Below are positions 54,397-63,907 of a DNA stretch of 64,000 nt, in pieces. The notes beneath the pieces were generated by a model. That model was not told the origin of the DNA. It made no database searches and saw nothing but the letters and a program-made list of their open reading frames with translations. Source of the DNA: Corynebacterium stationis (lineage in GTDB: Bacteria; Actinomycetota; Actinomycetes; Mycobacteriales; Mycobacteriaceae); assembly GCF_001941345.1 (NCBI RefSeq), contig NZ_CP009251.1, positions 2,728,001-2,792,000 on the forward strand, given 5' to 3'. The translations under genes and the position numbers were made by a program. How positions within the stretch are numbered: the stretch's first letter is position 1; every line of letters begins with the position of its first letter.

Positions 54397-55102
54397 CCTT
54401 CGCCCCCCTTCGCCATTCCATTTTTTCATCGATCTGTGGCGAGTAGAAGCGCAGCAGCAGTACCGCGAGGTAGGCCGTCAGTGCCACCATCAGGATCTGG
54501 TTAGGAAAGATCACCGCTGCGATAATCCCAAAGACTCCTGCGGTAAGCGGGAGGGAGTAATCCTGGTTATTCTTAAACGAATCCATCATTAACACGACGA
54601 ATAGAGCAACCAGAGCAAACTCCAGTCCTTCTAAGTTGGGTGGAATGATTTGGCCGGCGAGTGCGCCGATAATCCCGCCACCGACCCACGCGAGTTGGCA
54701 CAGAATTTGAATACTTAAGATGCGCGGTCCTGTAAGTTGCAGATCCCTCGGCATGGCCGAGACGATTGCATAGGACTCATCGGTAAGCGCGTAAGTGGAG
54801 TAAACCTTCCCCGGACCTGAATTAATACGATGGCGGGGAAAGGTCAGCCCATAGAACATGTGCCGGAAATTCACCATGAAGCCGGTAATGATAGATGCGG
54901 CAACGCTGGTGTTGTTTAAGACCATGGGAATGGCCAAAAATTCCATCGAACCAGCGTAGACGACGATGGAAAATATAGGCGTCCACCACCAGGCAAAGCC
55001 CGTTTGAACCATCAAGAGTCCAAACGCTAATCCTAAGGGAATTAGTCCGATGCCTACCGCCCAGGAATCCTTGATCCCCTTCTTTATCTCCTCAACGTGC
55101 AT
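54389..55102 (-). CDS. azlC: AzlC family branched-chain amino acid exporter, large subunit
   Basis: A 237-residue membrane protein of the AzlC/BrnF family with about seven helices. Diagnostic stretches are IPLGLAFGLLMVQTGFAWWWTPIFS, YAGSMEFLAIPMVLN and NFRHMFYGLTFP. It forms the exporter with AzlD. On the minus strand TAAGGT lies 6 bp upstream of the ATG, so a leaderless start is likely. Regulation is otherwise not visible. Confidence 0.86.
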   Translation of the reverse strand: MHVEEIKKGIKDSWAVGIGLIPLGLAFGLLMVQTGFAWWWTPIFSIVVYAGSMEFLAIPMVLNNTSVAASIITGFMVNFRHMFYGLTFPRHRINSGPGKVYSTYALTDESYAIVSAMPRDLQLTGPRILSIQILCQLAWVGGGIIGALAGQIIPPNLEGLEFALVALFVVLMMDSFKNNQDYSLPLTAGVFGIIAAVIFPNQILMVALTAYLAVLLLRFYSPQIDEKMEWRRGAKDA

Positions 55103-55132
55103 GCAGATACCTTATCAGTGCAAAACTAATTC

Positions 55133-55179
55133 AGCGCACCGGAATTCACCGCAGAATCCACCTCGGGATTCCGTGCGCT
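55133..55179 (-). terminator. hairpin after yqgE
   Basis: AGCGCAC-GGAAT and ATTCC-GTGCGCT arms pair around a 23-base loop, about 40 bp after the yqgE stop on the minus strand. The T run is weak. Confidence 0.55.
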
Positions 55180-55219
55180 GACGTGCCGTTTTCCAGCAGG
55201 AAAGGGCGGGCGTTGAGGG

Positions 55220-55819
55220 CTAGTTGGCCTCGAGATCTTCCGGGAAGGTGGCATAGAGCGGAAGCGGCATGTCTTGGCGGCGCATGACATCGCCCCACAG
55301 GTCCGCCGAACCCGGCGTAATTACGTCTTGTGGCAGGGCAGGGGTGACAAACCAGTCGCCGCGCTCAATCTCATCATTAAGCTGTCCCGGACCCCATTCG
55401 GCGTAGCCTGCAAAAAGGCGCACACCGTCGACGTAGTTGGCGAGCTCTTCCGGATCGGTGCGCATATCCACGTGCGCAAGGCGAGGCGCAAGGCGGTTGA
55501 GATGCGGTTGGGCATCGATATTCACGCCCGTCTTGGTCATGGCCAATCCGACTACGGATTGCTGGTTGAGCGGACCACCGATATAAAGAGCTTGTGGCTT
55601 AGCGATGACCGGAAGCCAGTCCGGAAGCACGTTAAATACCGCGACCTCGCTGCGGGAAGTCAGGTCCACGCCGAAACTCATAGAATCGGTGTGCTCAATG
55701 ACGAGCAAAACGGTGCGGTTAAAGTGCGGGGACATCGTGCCGGGCGCAGACACCAGCAGTTGGCCAGGGCCTGGCTCGTTGCGCTCTAAGGCGTTGAATA
55801 ATCTATCGGCGTACATCAT
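55220..55819 (-). CDS. YqgE/AlgH family protein
   Basis: A 199-residue member of UPF0301 (YqgE/AlgH). It shows PGQLLVSAPGTMSPHFNRTVLLVIEH, ALYIGGPLNQQSVVGLAM and FAGYAEWGPGQLNDEIERGDWFVTPA. The fold is known but the biochemical function is not established. It overlaps the pcnA stop by 4 bp and is translated from the same message. The pair is common in Corynebacteriales near the origin. Confidence 0.9.
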   Translation of the reverse strand: MMYADRLFNALERNEPGPGQLLVSAPGTMSPHFNRTVLLVIEHTDSMSFGVDLTSRSEVAVFNVLPDWLPVIAKPQALYIGGPLNQQSVVGLAMTKTGVNIDAQPHLNRLAPRLAHVDMRTDPEELANYVDGVRLFAGYAEWGPGQLNDEIERGDWFVTPALPQDVITPGSADLWGDVMRRQDMPLPLYATFPEDLEAN

Positions 55820-57252
55820 TTCTTAGACTCCCACCATTTCAGCAACTCCGCAATAGCTTCGTCCCGCGACAGCGGGCCGACCTCGAGCCGCAAATCTTTC
55901 ATAAAGGCCCACGCTTGACCAACTTCGGGGCCAGGCTTGAGATCTAGAATTTCCATGATCTCATTGCCATCCAAATCTGGACGGACTGCAGCGATGCCTT
56001 CTTTTTCTTGAATCTCCGCAATGCGCTCTACTAAATGATCATAGGTGCGTTGCAGGCGCCGCGCCTTACGTTCGTTGCGCGTGGTGCAGTCCGCGCGCAC
56101 TAGCTTGTGGAGCCGCGGGAGCAATTCACCGGCATCGTTGACGTAGCGACGTACCGCAGAATCCGTCCACTGACCTTCACCAAAGCCATGGAAACGCATG
56201 TGCAAGCGCACTAGCTCGGAGATCGCCGAAATAGTAGCTTTTGGGTACTTCAGCTGACGCATGCGCCGGCGAGCTAATTTCGCACCGACAATCTCATGCT
56301 GGTGGAAACTAACCTTGCCGTCAGTGACATCCCGGGTATCAGGCTTGCCGATGTCATGCAGCAGCGCGGCCCACCGCAATACCAGATCGGGGCCGTCTTC
56401 TTCTTGTTCCATCGCTTGGCGAAGAACCGTGAGCGAGTGCGCATAGACATCCTTATGCTGCGCGTGCTCATCCGGTTCCATGGCCATCGCAGGAATTTCG
56501 GGGAAGATGATCTGCGCCAGGCCTGTCTCCACGAGCAGGTCAATGCCATCCCACGGAGCTGCACCGAGGATCATCTTGTCCATCTCTACCTGGATGCGTT
56601 CAACAGTGATGCGGCGGATTTCCTCAGCCATGTCGGCCATGGCTTGACGCACGCGGTCGCTCACCCCAAATTCCAACTGGGAAACAAAGCGCGCGGCACG
56701 CAGCATCCGCAGCGGGTCATCGCGGAAAGAAAGCTCCGGGGCAGCCGGAGTGTCCATGATCCCAGCCTGCAAGTCCTTGAGACCTGCCATCGGGTCAAAG
56801 AATTCCCGGGTGCCATCGGCACGGAGCTCGATTGCCATGGCGTTGACTTTAAAGTCACGGCGAATCAAGTCATCGTCAAGCGTGTTGCCAAACGTGACCT
56901 CCGGGTTACGGCTATCCCCGTCATAAAGATCAGCGCGGAAGGTAGTGATTTCAATCTGCTGGCCCTTGTACACCGCAGAGACCGTGCCAAACTCAATGCC
57001 AGTATCCCACGTTGTCTCCGCCCAGCCGTCCAAGATCTCATGAACAACCTCGGGCCGAGCATCAGTGGTGAAATCCAGGTCATTGCCCAAACGGCCCAAC
57101 AAAGCATCACGAACGGAGCCACCTACTAAATAGAGGGAGTGTCCGCGGCGCGAAAATTCGGATATCAAGCCGGATAAAAGATCACTTAAGCCTGCAATGG
57201 TCGAGTCTGCACGGGCGAGAAGCCCCATTAGCTGAGTGTCCTGTAAATCCAC
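55816..57252 (-). CDS. pcnA: CCA tRNA nucleotidyltransferase / poly(A) polymerase family
   Basis: A 478-residue class II nucleotidyltransferase with a C-terminal HD domain. The catalytic motif is LVGGSVRDALLGRLGNDLDFTTDA, followed by RRDFKVNAMAIEL, FRDDPLRMLRAARF and the HD motif LLHDIGKPDTR with HEIVGAKLARRRMRQLKYP. It adds or repairs the 3' CCA end of tRNA. The frame runs far into the opposite gene, but TAGACT (57260-57265, minus strand) ends 7 bp before GTG 57252, so a leaderless GTG start is chosen; ATG at 57228 is the alternative. Gene order matches Rv3907c. Confidence 0.93.
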   Translation of the reverse strand: MDLQDTQLMGLLARADSTIAGLSDLLSGLISEFSRRGHSLYLVGGSVRDALLGRLGNDLDFTTDARPEVVHEILDGWAETTWDTGIEFGTVSAVYKGQQIEITTFRADLYDGDSRNPEVTFGNTLDDDLIRRDFKVNAMAIELRADGTREFFDPMAGLKDLQAGIMDTPAAPELSFRDDPLRMLRAARFVSQLEFGVSDRVRQAMADMAEEIRRITVERIQVEMDKMILGAAPWDGIDLLVETGLAQIIFPEIPAMAMEPDEHAQHKDVYAHSLTVLRQAMEQEEDGPDLVLRWAALLHDIGKPDTRDVTDGKVSFHQHEIVGAKLARRRMRQLKYPKATISAISELVRLHMRFHGFGEGQWTDSAVRRYVNDAGELLPRLHKLVRADCTTRNERKARRLQRTYDHLVERIAEIQEKEGIAAVRPDLDGNEIMEILDLKPGPEVGQAWAFMKDLRLEVGPLSRDEAIAELLKWWESKK

Positions 57253-57280
57253 GCCTTGGAGTCTACTACGATAAGCAGGG
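57253..57280. promoter_or_regulatory. 28-bp divergent region with back-to-back -10 elements
   Basis: Minus-strand TAGACT (57260-57265) serves pcnA and plus-strand TACGAT (57267-57272) serves the nudix gene; they are one base apart. Each is 7-8 bp from its start codon, so both messages are probably leaderless and cannot be initiated at the same time. Confidence 0.6.
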
Positions 57281-57865
57281 ATGACTAACCACGCTAACCG
57301 GAAGCGGCGCAAACGCCGCCCAGCGCAACGGCCGCAACGCCAGACGCGCTCGACAAATAAAATGGTAACCCGCGATGAAACCTCAGCGGGTGGCTTAGTG
57401 GTGTCCGGATTAGCTGAGGCAGTCGGTGAAGACGGGGAAGTAGATCTCACCCGCATTTACGTCGCGCTGATCGGCAGGCTTGATCGCCGCGGCCGCCTGT
57501 TGTGGTCCATGCCGAAGGGCCATGTCGAAGATGGAGAGCCCAAAGACCTCACCGCGCAGCGCGAGGTGTGGGAAGAAACTGGCATCCATGGAGAGGTAAT
57601 CTCCGAATTGGGCGTCATTGATTATTGGTTCGTCTCCGATGGCGTGCGCATTCACAAAACGGTGCACCACTTCCTCTTGCGCTTTGTCGATGGCATCTTA
57701 AATGACGAAGATCCTGAGGTCACCGAGGTGGCCTGGGTTCCAGTGGCCACGTTGATTGAGCATTTGGCCTATGCCGATGAACGCAAGCTCGCGCGCTTGG
57801 CACATGATCAGCTCCCGGATCTCGCACGAAAGGAAGCCGCAGCAGGAAGGGCAACCCCGCGGTGA
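57281..57865 (+). CDS. nudix hydrolase (MutT4-like)
   Basis: A 194-residue nudix protein. The full nudix box is [20 protein letters not shown] followed by TGI (GX5EX7REUXEEXGU). A basic N-terminal tail ([16 protein letters not shown]) precedes the domain. The position between pcnA and the large secreted protein matches M. tuberculosis mutT4 (Rv3908). The substrate (oxidised nucleotides or other nucleoside diphosphate derivatives) is not decided. ATG at 57281; no Shine-Dalgarno at a normal distance. Confidence 0.88.
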   Translation: MTNHANRKRRKRRPAQRPQRQTRSTNKMVTRDETSAGGLVVSGLAEAVGEDGEVDLTRIYVALIGRLDRRGRLLWSMPKGHVEDGEPKDLTAQREVWEETGIHGEVISELGVIDYWFVSDGVRIHKTVHHFLLRFVDGILNDEDPEVTEVAWVPVATLIEHLAYADERKLARLAHDQLPDLARKEAAAGRATPR

Positions 57866-60123
57866 TGACGGTGAGGTCAAGGCACTTTTTGTGGCGTCTT
57901 CCCATAAAGCGCGCAGCGGGCATTTCCGCTGCCGCGGCTTTAACCATGCCTTTGGCACTTGGCGGTGCGCTAATCGCTCCCGCGCCTAGTGCAGATGCTC
58001 AGGAATATGTCCAAGAAGATAGTGACGTAGCCGTTCAACACCCAGGCTGGGAGAGCCTTTCGACCCGCCGCGATGATCGCGTGGGCTTTGAGCTCACCAC
58101 GAATCCGGGCAGCGTGGAGTTAGATGAGCGCTTCAACGTCGGGATGGAAATTTCCAACGACACTATGGGCACGCTGGAAAACCTCCAGGTTACGGCTCGT
58201 CGCGGCCCGCAGGTCACAGATGCCGAATCTGCGCAGCAACAGCTTGCGCACGGGGATTTTCCCTATTATGGCTCCACGGTATTCCCAGCGGCTATGGCAC
58301 CGGGGGATAGTGCCACTGAAGATATTGATATCGCTGTCGGCTTGGAAGATGAAGCCACCTTGGCGATTACTAGCCCAGGTGTTTATCCCGTCATGTTGTC
58401 GCTGACAGGCACACTCGATGGGGAGCCAGTTGCGCTTGCCGATGACCGCTTCTTGCTCACTGTCACCGACGCCGATGGCCAGATTCCCGGTGCGGATGAT
58501 TCATTTGCACCCTCGACTCTGATCTATCCCATTACGGCGCAGACCAATATCGCGCCAGGAGAAACCGGCGATAGCCCGCTGGTGCTTAACGATGAATCTC
58601 TGGCCGAGCAATTAGCCAACGGTGGTCGTTTGGATCGCCTCGTTGATATCTACGAGGACCATAAGTTAGGCGATGGCGCTTGCATCGCTATCGATCCGGC
58701 CCTTTTAGACACCGTGGATCGCATGAGTGATGGCTATAACGTGGCTGATAAGCATCCGCCGATTGTTAAAGAGCGCAAACGCCTGCGCGATTCCTGGTTT
58801 GATAATGATGACTATGACGAAGGCGTTCCCGGCACCGGCGCTGCCGATGCCAAGCGCTGGGTCGAGCGTGTTTCACAGTTGAATTGTCTCATCGCGATGC
58901 CGTGGGCGAATACTGATCCGAATGCGGTCGCGCGCGTTAATAACAACTGGCTCAATGTTGAAGCCACCGAACGCGGTAAAGAAACCATTCGCGCAATTAC
59001 GGGCAAAGAAGTTGCCTCTGATCTGATCGTTTTGGCATCAGGTTATTCAGAAACCAAGACCGAATTGCCTTTCTTAGTTGCCGATAACACCGGCTGGGAG
59101 GGCGAAGCAGCAACTTTTGATGCCAACCAAGCAGCGCTGCTGGCCCAAGCGGGCACGAGACCACAAACCACCGCGTATACCGATCCGTGGCTGCGTTATG
59201 ACTTCACCACGGATTCTGTGCATGCTCGTGATCTCTCAGCAGCGTCGGCAATCTTTTTGCAGGATGCCCAAGAAGACACCAATGAAGCTCCGAGTATTGT
59301 GAAGTTGCCGAATTACTTGGAGCCATCGACAGCCGAAGCGGTACTCGATGCCGTCGATAAGCTGCCCGAGCTACGCCCGCTTACTGCAGTAGAAATGCGC
59401 ACCACCGATCAAAAACCGGGGCTGCCTATGGATAGCACTGGGGTACAAGCGGTGTCTGACCCAGCGGCTTTTACTGATCCGGAAATCCAGCGCATCGCTC
59501 AGCAAGCTCGTTATACCGATGAGCTGACCATGATGATGGAAAATAGCGAATCCATCGCGATGACGCGTTATGGCTTTACCTTGCCGCTGCGTCGCGATTT
59601 GCTTGCTGCCTTGTCGATGACCAAGCGCGATTCCTTGCACAGTCATGATGACGCGGTGAGCACTGCGAACCGCCGTTTGCAGGAAGATAACGTGGTGCTG
59701 CGCACATTGCGCGATGCGGTGAATTTGATCCCACCGGGCAATGTGTACACGCGCACCTCAGATTCTTCGCCGCTGCTGGTCGTAGCGGAAAATGCGTTGC
59801 CTTTACCAGTACGTGCGAAGTTGGAATATGACAGCATTGACGCCGTTAGTTTGAACACGTCCGAAGACATCGTCATTCCGGCAAAAGGTTCGATTACGGT
59901 GTCATTAACCGCTTCCATGCCTGAGCGGCAGGAGCGAACAAATATTTCTATGTGGCTTGCCACTGAAGACGGTGCGACAATCTCCGAGCCTGCCAACATC
60001 GCTGTGCAGACTCGAGGCGGTATCGTAAACATCTATGGCGCCGCCATAGCGTGTGCCTTGATCTTTGTCCTTGCCGTGGTGGTGAGAATTAGTCGGAAGA
60101 AGAAACGTGGACGACAAACCTAA
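57862..60123 (+). CDS. large membrane-anchored secreted protein (DUF6049, Rv3909-like)
   Basis: A 753-residue protein. An N-terminal basic stretch and signal peptide (residues about 1-46, ending near SADAQ) is followed by a roughly 670-residue extracytoplasmic part with beta-rich and mixed segments ([23 protein letters not shown]). A single C-terminal helix ([18 protein letters not shown]) ends in a basic tail. It corresponds by position and architecture to Rv3909. A role in envelope biogenesis with MurJ is plausible but unproven. GTG at 57862 overlaps the nudix stop by 4 bp; ATG at 57865 is the alternative. Its end overlaps murJ by 17 bp. Confidence 0.82.
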   Translation: MMTVRSRHFLWRLPIKRAAGISAAAALTMPLALGGALIAPAPSADAQEYVQEDSDVAVQHPGWESLSTRRDDRVGFELTTNPGSVELDERFNVGMEISNDTMGTLENLQVTARRGPQVTDAESAQQQLAHGDFPYYGSTVFPAAMAPGDSATEDIDIAVGLEDEATLAITSPGVYPVMLSLTGTLDGEPVALADDRFLLTVTDADGQIPGADDSFAPSTLIYPITAQTNIAPGETGDSPLVLNDESLAEQLANGGRLDRLVDIYEDHKLGDGACIAIDPALLDTVDRMSDGYNVADKHPPIVKERKRLRDSWFDNDDYDEGVPGTGAADAKRWVERVSQLNCLIAMPWANTDPNAVARVNNNWLNVEATERGKETIRAITGKEVASDLIVLASGYSETKTELPFLVADNTGWEGEAATFDANQAALLAQAGTRPQTTAYTDPWLRYDFTTDSVHARDLSAASAIFLQDAQEDTNEAPSIVKLPNYLEPSTAEAVLDAVDKLPELRPLTAVEMRTTDQKPGLPMDSTGVQAVSDPAAFTDPEIQRIAQQARYTDELTMMMENSESIAMTRYGFTLPLRRDLLAALSMTKRDSLHSHDDAVSTANRRLQEDNVVLRTLRDAVNLIPPGNVYTRTSDSSPLLVVAENALPLPVRAKLEYDSIDAVSLNTSEDIVIPAKGSITVSLTASMPERQERTNISMWLATEDGATISEPANIAVQTRGGIVNIYGAAIACALIFVLAVVVRISRKKKRGRQT

Positions 60124-63100
60124 ATCTCTGAGTTCGACGGAGAAGCAGGACCAACCTGTTTCTCCGTCAAATGCTACTGCCCCTTCTGTCACGGAGGAAG
60201 ACGCTGCCGCAACTGCTGTTGCCGCGGCGAATATTCCTGCGCTAAACAACGGCGGAGGTTCCGAAGAAACCTCGCCGGAAGGGGGCGCTGAAGAAGCTGA
60301 AGGTTCCTCGGTCGGCTTGCGCCAACGCATCGTTGCGCCTTCGCCACCGGCTCCCGTGCCGGAGCTGAAAAAACCGGAGCCAGTACCGCCGGCGGTAGAG
60401 GATAAGTCAACGCTGAAATCAGCGCAGGCGACCCAAACCAGTGACGGCGACGTCGTGCGCGCGACCGGCTCCATGGCGGTAGCGACGCTACTGTCACGCA
60501 TCACGGGCTTTATCCGCAACGTGCTCATTGGTTCATCGTTAGGCGCGGCGATTGCTTCAGCGTTTACAACAGCAAACCAGCTGCCCAACCTGATTACGGA
60601 AATCGTCCTCGGAGCCGTGTTGACCTCGCTTGTGGTCCCAGTGCTGGTGCGTGCGGAAAAGGAAGACGCCGACCACGGCGAAGCCTTCGTACGAAGACTA
60701 TTCACCCTGGCAGTCACGCTGCTGGGGGCTATCACCTTGCTGTCCATTGTCTTCGCGCCTCAACTGGTGAAGATGATGCTGCCGGAAACCGGCCAGGTCA
60801 ACACCACGCAAGCAACAAGTTTTGCCTATCTGCTGCTCCCGCAGATCTTCTTCTATGGCCTGTTTGCACTGTTCCAAGCAGTGCTCAACACCAAGCACAT
60901 CTTTGGCCCCGCGGCCTGGGCGCCGGTGGCCAATAACGTCATTTCTATCTCGGTCTTGCTGGCTTATCAGTTTGTTCCCGGCCAGCTCAATGCCGCTGAA
61001 GCTTCCCCAGTAACAGATCCCCACGTCCTGCTGCTGGCTGCTGGTACCACCTTAGGCGTGATTATCCAGTGCGCGATTTTGATGCCTTATATCAAAAAGG
61101 CCGGCATCAATATCAAGCCTTTGTGGGGCCTGGATGCACGCTTAAAGCAGTTCGGAAACATGGCGATTGCCATTGTTGCCTACGTGGCAATTTCCCAATT
61201 CGGCTACATTGTCACCTCCCGTATCGGCGCGCTTGCTGATGAAGCAGCACCGTTTACTTACCAGCAAGCATGGCTGCTTTTGCAGGTTCCATACGGCATC
61301 ATTGGCGTCACTTTGCTCACGGCGATTATGCCAAGGCTCTCGCGCAACGCTGCCGAAGGCGACGTCAAGGCCGTCGTTCGCGACCTGACTTTGGGCACCA
61401 AACTGACCTTTATTGCGCTGATTCCAATCGTCATTTTCATGACTGCTTTTGGCGTTCCGATTGCGCGCGGGCTGTTCCAGTACAACAATTTCTCCGCCGA
61501 TGACGCTGAGCTTTTGGGACTCACGCTATCCTTCTCGGCGTTTACGCTGATTCCTTATGCCTTGGTGCTTTTGCACCTGCGCGTGTTCTACGCGCGTGAA
61601 GAAGCCTGGATTCCGACTTATATTATTGCCGGCACCATCTTCACCAAGGTTGTGTTGACCATGCTCTCACCACTGGTGGCAGGCTCTCCTGAGCGCGTGG
61701 TTATTTTGCTCGCGGCTTCCAACGGGTTTGGTTTCATTGCTGGTGCCGTCATCGGCGCTTTCTTGCTGCGTCGCAAGCTGGGCAACCTCGGTGGCCCAGA
61801 AGTCATGTCCACTACCTACTGGGCTGTAGGCGCATCCCTGGTCGGCTTAGTGCCTTCTGCGCTGCTGATGTGGCTGATGAACTGGCTGCTGCCAGATTCT
61901 GTTCCGAGCGTGGTCTTCTTGCTGCTGCTAGCTATTGTCGGCGTCATTTTTGTGATCACCACCGGTGTGGTCTTGGGCCGCTCGAGCTTGCCGGAGGTCG
62001 TCAACCTTGGCCGTGCGCTGCAGAGGATCCCAGGCCTCAGCCGCTTTATCCGCGTGCGCACCGAAGATGGCATTAACGTCGAAGCCCCCGAGATGGCTGA
62101 AATTCAGCCGATCTACGGCCTGGATGCATTCAACTCTTCGCCAGTTCCACCACCAATGTCCGCGGGTATTGTGCGCGGCCCACGCTTGGTCCCTGGTGCG
62201 CCAGTTTCTGATGGCCGCTTCCGCCTGCTGCGTGACTGTGGTTCCGTTCCAGGTGCACGCTTCTGGCAAGCCCGTGAGCAAGATACGGGCCGCACTGTGG
62301 CGCTCACATTCGTTGACACCACCTCGCAGGCACCGCTGGCGCCAGCTCCTCCAGCAGAGGCAGCACGCCGTTCAGCGCTGGTATCGCGCAATACCCGCAA
62401 GCTTGCTGAGCTCAACCTCGACACCATGCCAACCGGCGTGGAAATCTTGGGCTACCGCTCAGGTTGCTTGGTTGTAGCGGACTGGGTCGAGGGCTCTGAT
62501 CTGGCAACCGTTGCTGAGTCCGGCAGCTTGGATCCACACGCTGTAGCTCGCGCGCTGGCGCCACTGGTGGAGGATTCCGCCACCGCGCACGAGGAAGGGC
62601 TTGCGGTAGGTATTGATAACCGTTCCCGCATCCGTATTTCCACCGATGGGGTAGCGGTGCTGGCTTTCCCGGCAGTGCTTAATGAGGCGACTGAAGAGAC
62701 CGACCGCAAGTCATTGTCTTCTGCTCTTCGCTTGCTTGTCGATGCCTCCACCCCAACCCCACAGGTTCTGGTGGACTTAGGCGATAAGGACGCGGATCAT
62801 TCCCTCGAAGAAATCGCCGCTGGATTGCGGGATTACGCACCAGTAGAGACTGATGAGCAAGAAGAGCAAGAGCCAGTTGAGGCGCTACCTATGCCAGAAG
62901 AGCCGCTGGCGCGACAGGATATCCCGGAGGAAACCGCTGGCTTTGGTGCCCGCAGCTATACGCGCGTGGGTGCAATTGTTGTTGGTACCGCAGTGATCTT
63001 CTTCGTGGTCTTGATGGCCGCGTTGACCACCTGGATCACTTCTTTGATCGGCAAGGATTCAGAGGCCAACCCAGTGGCAAGTGCCCCGCTGGAAAGCCAA

Positions 63101-63592
63101 GAATCGGCAGAACCTACGTTGGCAACCTCACCGCCGGTGATGCTACCGATGGCCTCAGCCATTGAGGTACCGACCGGGCGTATCGTCGGCGAGGCTGTCG
63201 ATGATGACCGTGACACCGCTTGGACCGGCGATGAAACTGGTTTGGGAATCGTGGTTACTTCAGAAAACTCCGCACAGCTGCGCGATGTCTTGATCTCCCA
63301 TCAGGGGTCGTCTGGAGCAGAAGTTGCCATCTATGGCGCCAACGCTGCTGACTTCACCGCGTCGCAGTTCAACGCTGATGAGCTCACGCAGCTGGGCGAG
63401 GGCACGCTCTCGCGTGGTCGTACTGCCATCGACCTAGAAGAGGATCCAACCTCTTATGACTCGGTGATTGTGTGGGTAACCAAGCTTCCTTCCGATGATG
63501 AAATCAACGTGACGGAAGTACAGCTGACCGGAGTTATCACCGGTGCTGGTTCTACTGACAACCCGGAAGAAGCAGTAGGCGAAGAAAGCTAG
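60107..63592 (+). CDS. murJ: lipid II flippase MurJ with C-terminal pseudokinase and extracytoplasmic domain
   Basis: 1161 residues. The N-terminal disordered, Ala/Pro-rich extension (about 1-110) precedes the MurJ/MviN core of about 14 helices (110-640; SMAVATLLSRITGFIRNVLIG, TTANQLPNLITEIVLGAVLTS). A cytoplasmic pseudokinase follows (about 690-900; the VAIK-like strand reads VALTFVD, without lysine, and no HRD or DFG is seen). A membrane helix lies at about 951-980 and a C-terminal extracytoplasmic beta-domain ends the protein. This is the architecture of M. tuberculosis MviN (Rv3910), whose pseudokinase recruits FhaA on phosphorylation. It flips the peptidoglycan precursor. GTG start. Confidence 0.93.
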   Translation: MDDKPKSLSSTEKQDQPVSPSNATAPSVTEEDAAATAVAAANIPALNNGGGSEETSPEGGAEEAEGSSVGLRQRIVAPSPPAPVPELKKPEPVPPAVEDKSTLKSAQATQTSDGDVVRATGSMAVATLLSRITGFIRNVLIGSSLGAAIASAFTTANQLPNLITEIVLGAVLTSLVVPVLVRAEKEDADHGEAFVRRLFTLAVTLLGAITLLSIVFAPQLVKMMLPETGQVNTTQATSFAYLLLPQIFFYGLFALFQAVLNTKHIFGPAAWAPVANNVISISVLLAYQFVPGQLNAAEASPVTDPHVLLLAAGTTLGVIIQCAILMPYIKKAGINIKPLWGLDARLKQFGNMAIAIVAYVAISQFGYIVTSRIGALADEAAPFTYQQAWLLLQVPYGIIGVTLLTAIMPRLSRNAAEGDVKAVVRDLTLGTKLTFIALIPIVIFMTAFGVPIARGLFQYNNFSADDAELLGLTLSFSAFTLIPYALVLLHLRVFYAREEAWIPTYIIAGTIFTKVVLTMLSPLVAGSPERVVILLAASNGFGFIAGAVIGAFLLRRKLGNLGGPEVMSTTYWAVGASLVGLVPSALLMWLMNWLLPDSVPSVVFLLLLAIVGVIFVITTGVVLGRSSLPEVVNLGRALQRIPGLSRFIRVRTEDGINVEAPEMAEIQPIYGLDAFNSSPVPPPMSAGIVRGPRLVPGAPVSDGRFRLLRDCGSVPGARFWQAREQDTGRTVALTFVDTTSQAPLAPAPPAEAARRSALVSRNTRKLAELNLDTMPTGVEILGYRSGCLVVADWVEGSDLATVAESGSLDPHAVARALAPLVEDSATAHEEGLAVGIDNRSRIRISTDGVAVLAFPAVLNEATEETDRKSLSSALRLLVDASTPTPQVLVDLGDKDADHSLEEIAAGLRDYAPVETDEQEEQEPVEALPMPEEPLARQDIPEETAGFGARSYTRVGAIVVGTAVIFFVVLMAALTTWITSLIGKDSEANPVASAPLESQESAEPTLATSPPVMLPMASAIEVPTGRIVGEAVDDDRDTAWTGDETGLGIVVTSENSAQLRDVLISHQGSSGAEVAIYGANAADFTASQFNADELTQLGEGTLSRGRTAIDLEEDPTSYDSVIVWVTKLPSDDEINVTEVQLTGVITGAGSTDNPEEAVGEES

Positions 63593-63610
63593 TCACAGCT
63601 TTGCACCTTC

Positions 63611-63656
63611 AGCCGGCTTGAAGCTTAAGAGAAAACTCTTGCTTCATGCCGGCTTT
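63611..63656 (+). terminator. murJ operon terminator
   Basis: AGCCGGC-TGAAGC and GCTTCA-GCCGGCT arms form an interrupted 13-bp stem 18 bp after the murJ stop, followed by TTTAG. Confidence 0.75.
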
Positions 63657-63801
63657 AGTATTTGCTATTAGGATTGGTGGCGCGGCCTCCCAAACCGTGG
63701 GGAGGCCGATGGTTTCTGATTGGTTGTTATTGCAGTTTTCTACGCGCGAAAAATATTTTTACCGCTTCTAACTGCAATTTCAAAATATTTTTAGTTAAAG
63801 G

Positions 63802-63848
63802 TTGACGTATCATGCAACTGGTGCCATAATAGTTGTTGTTGCGTCAAC
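63802..63848 (+). promoter_or_regulatory. promoter of the yceI gene with flanking inverted repeat
   Basis: TTGACG (63802-63807), 17 bp and CATAAT (63825-63830) form a good sigma-A promoter. GTTGACG (63801-63807) is repeated inverted as CGTCAAC (63842-63848), with centres 41 bp apart, so the pair brackets the promoter as operator candidates. The rest of 63657-63907 shows no gene. Confidence 0.55.
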
Positions 63849-63907
63849 AAAGGTTGATGCTAAAGCTTGAATCGCAACGCACTTGAATGACTACTTAGGA
63901 GTACACA

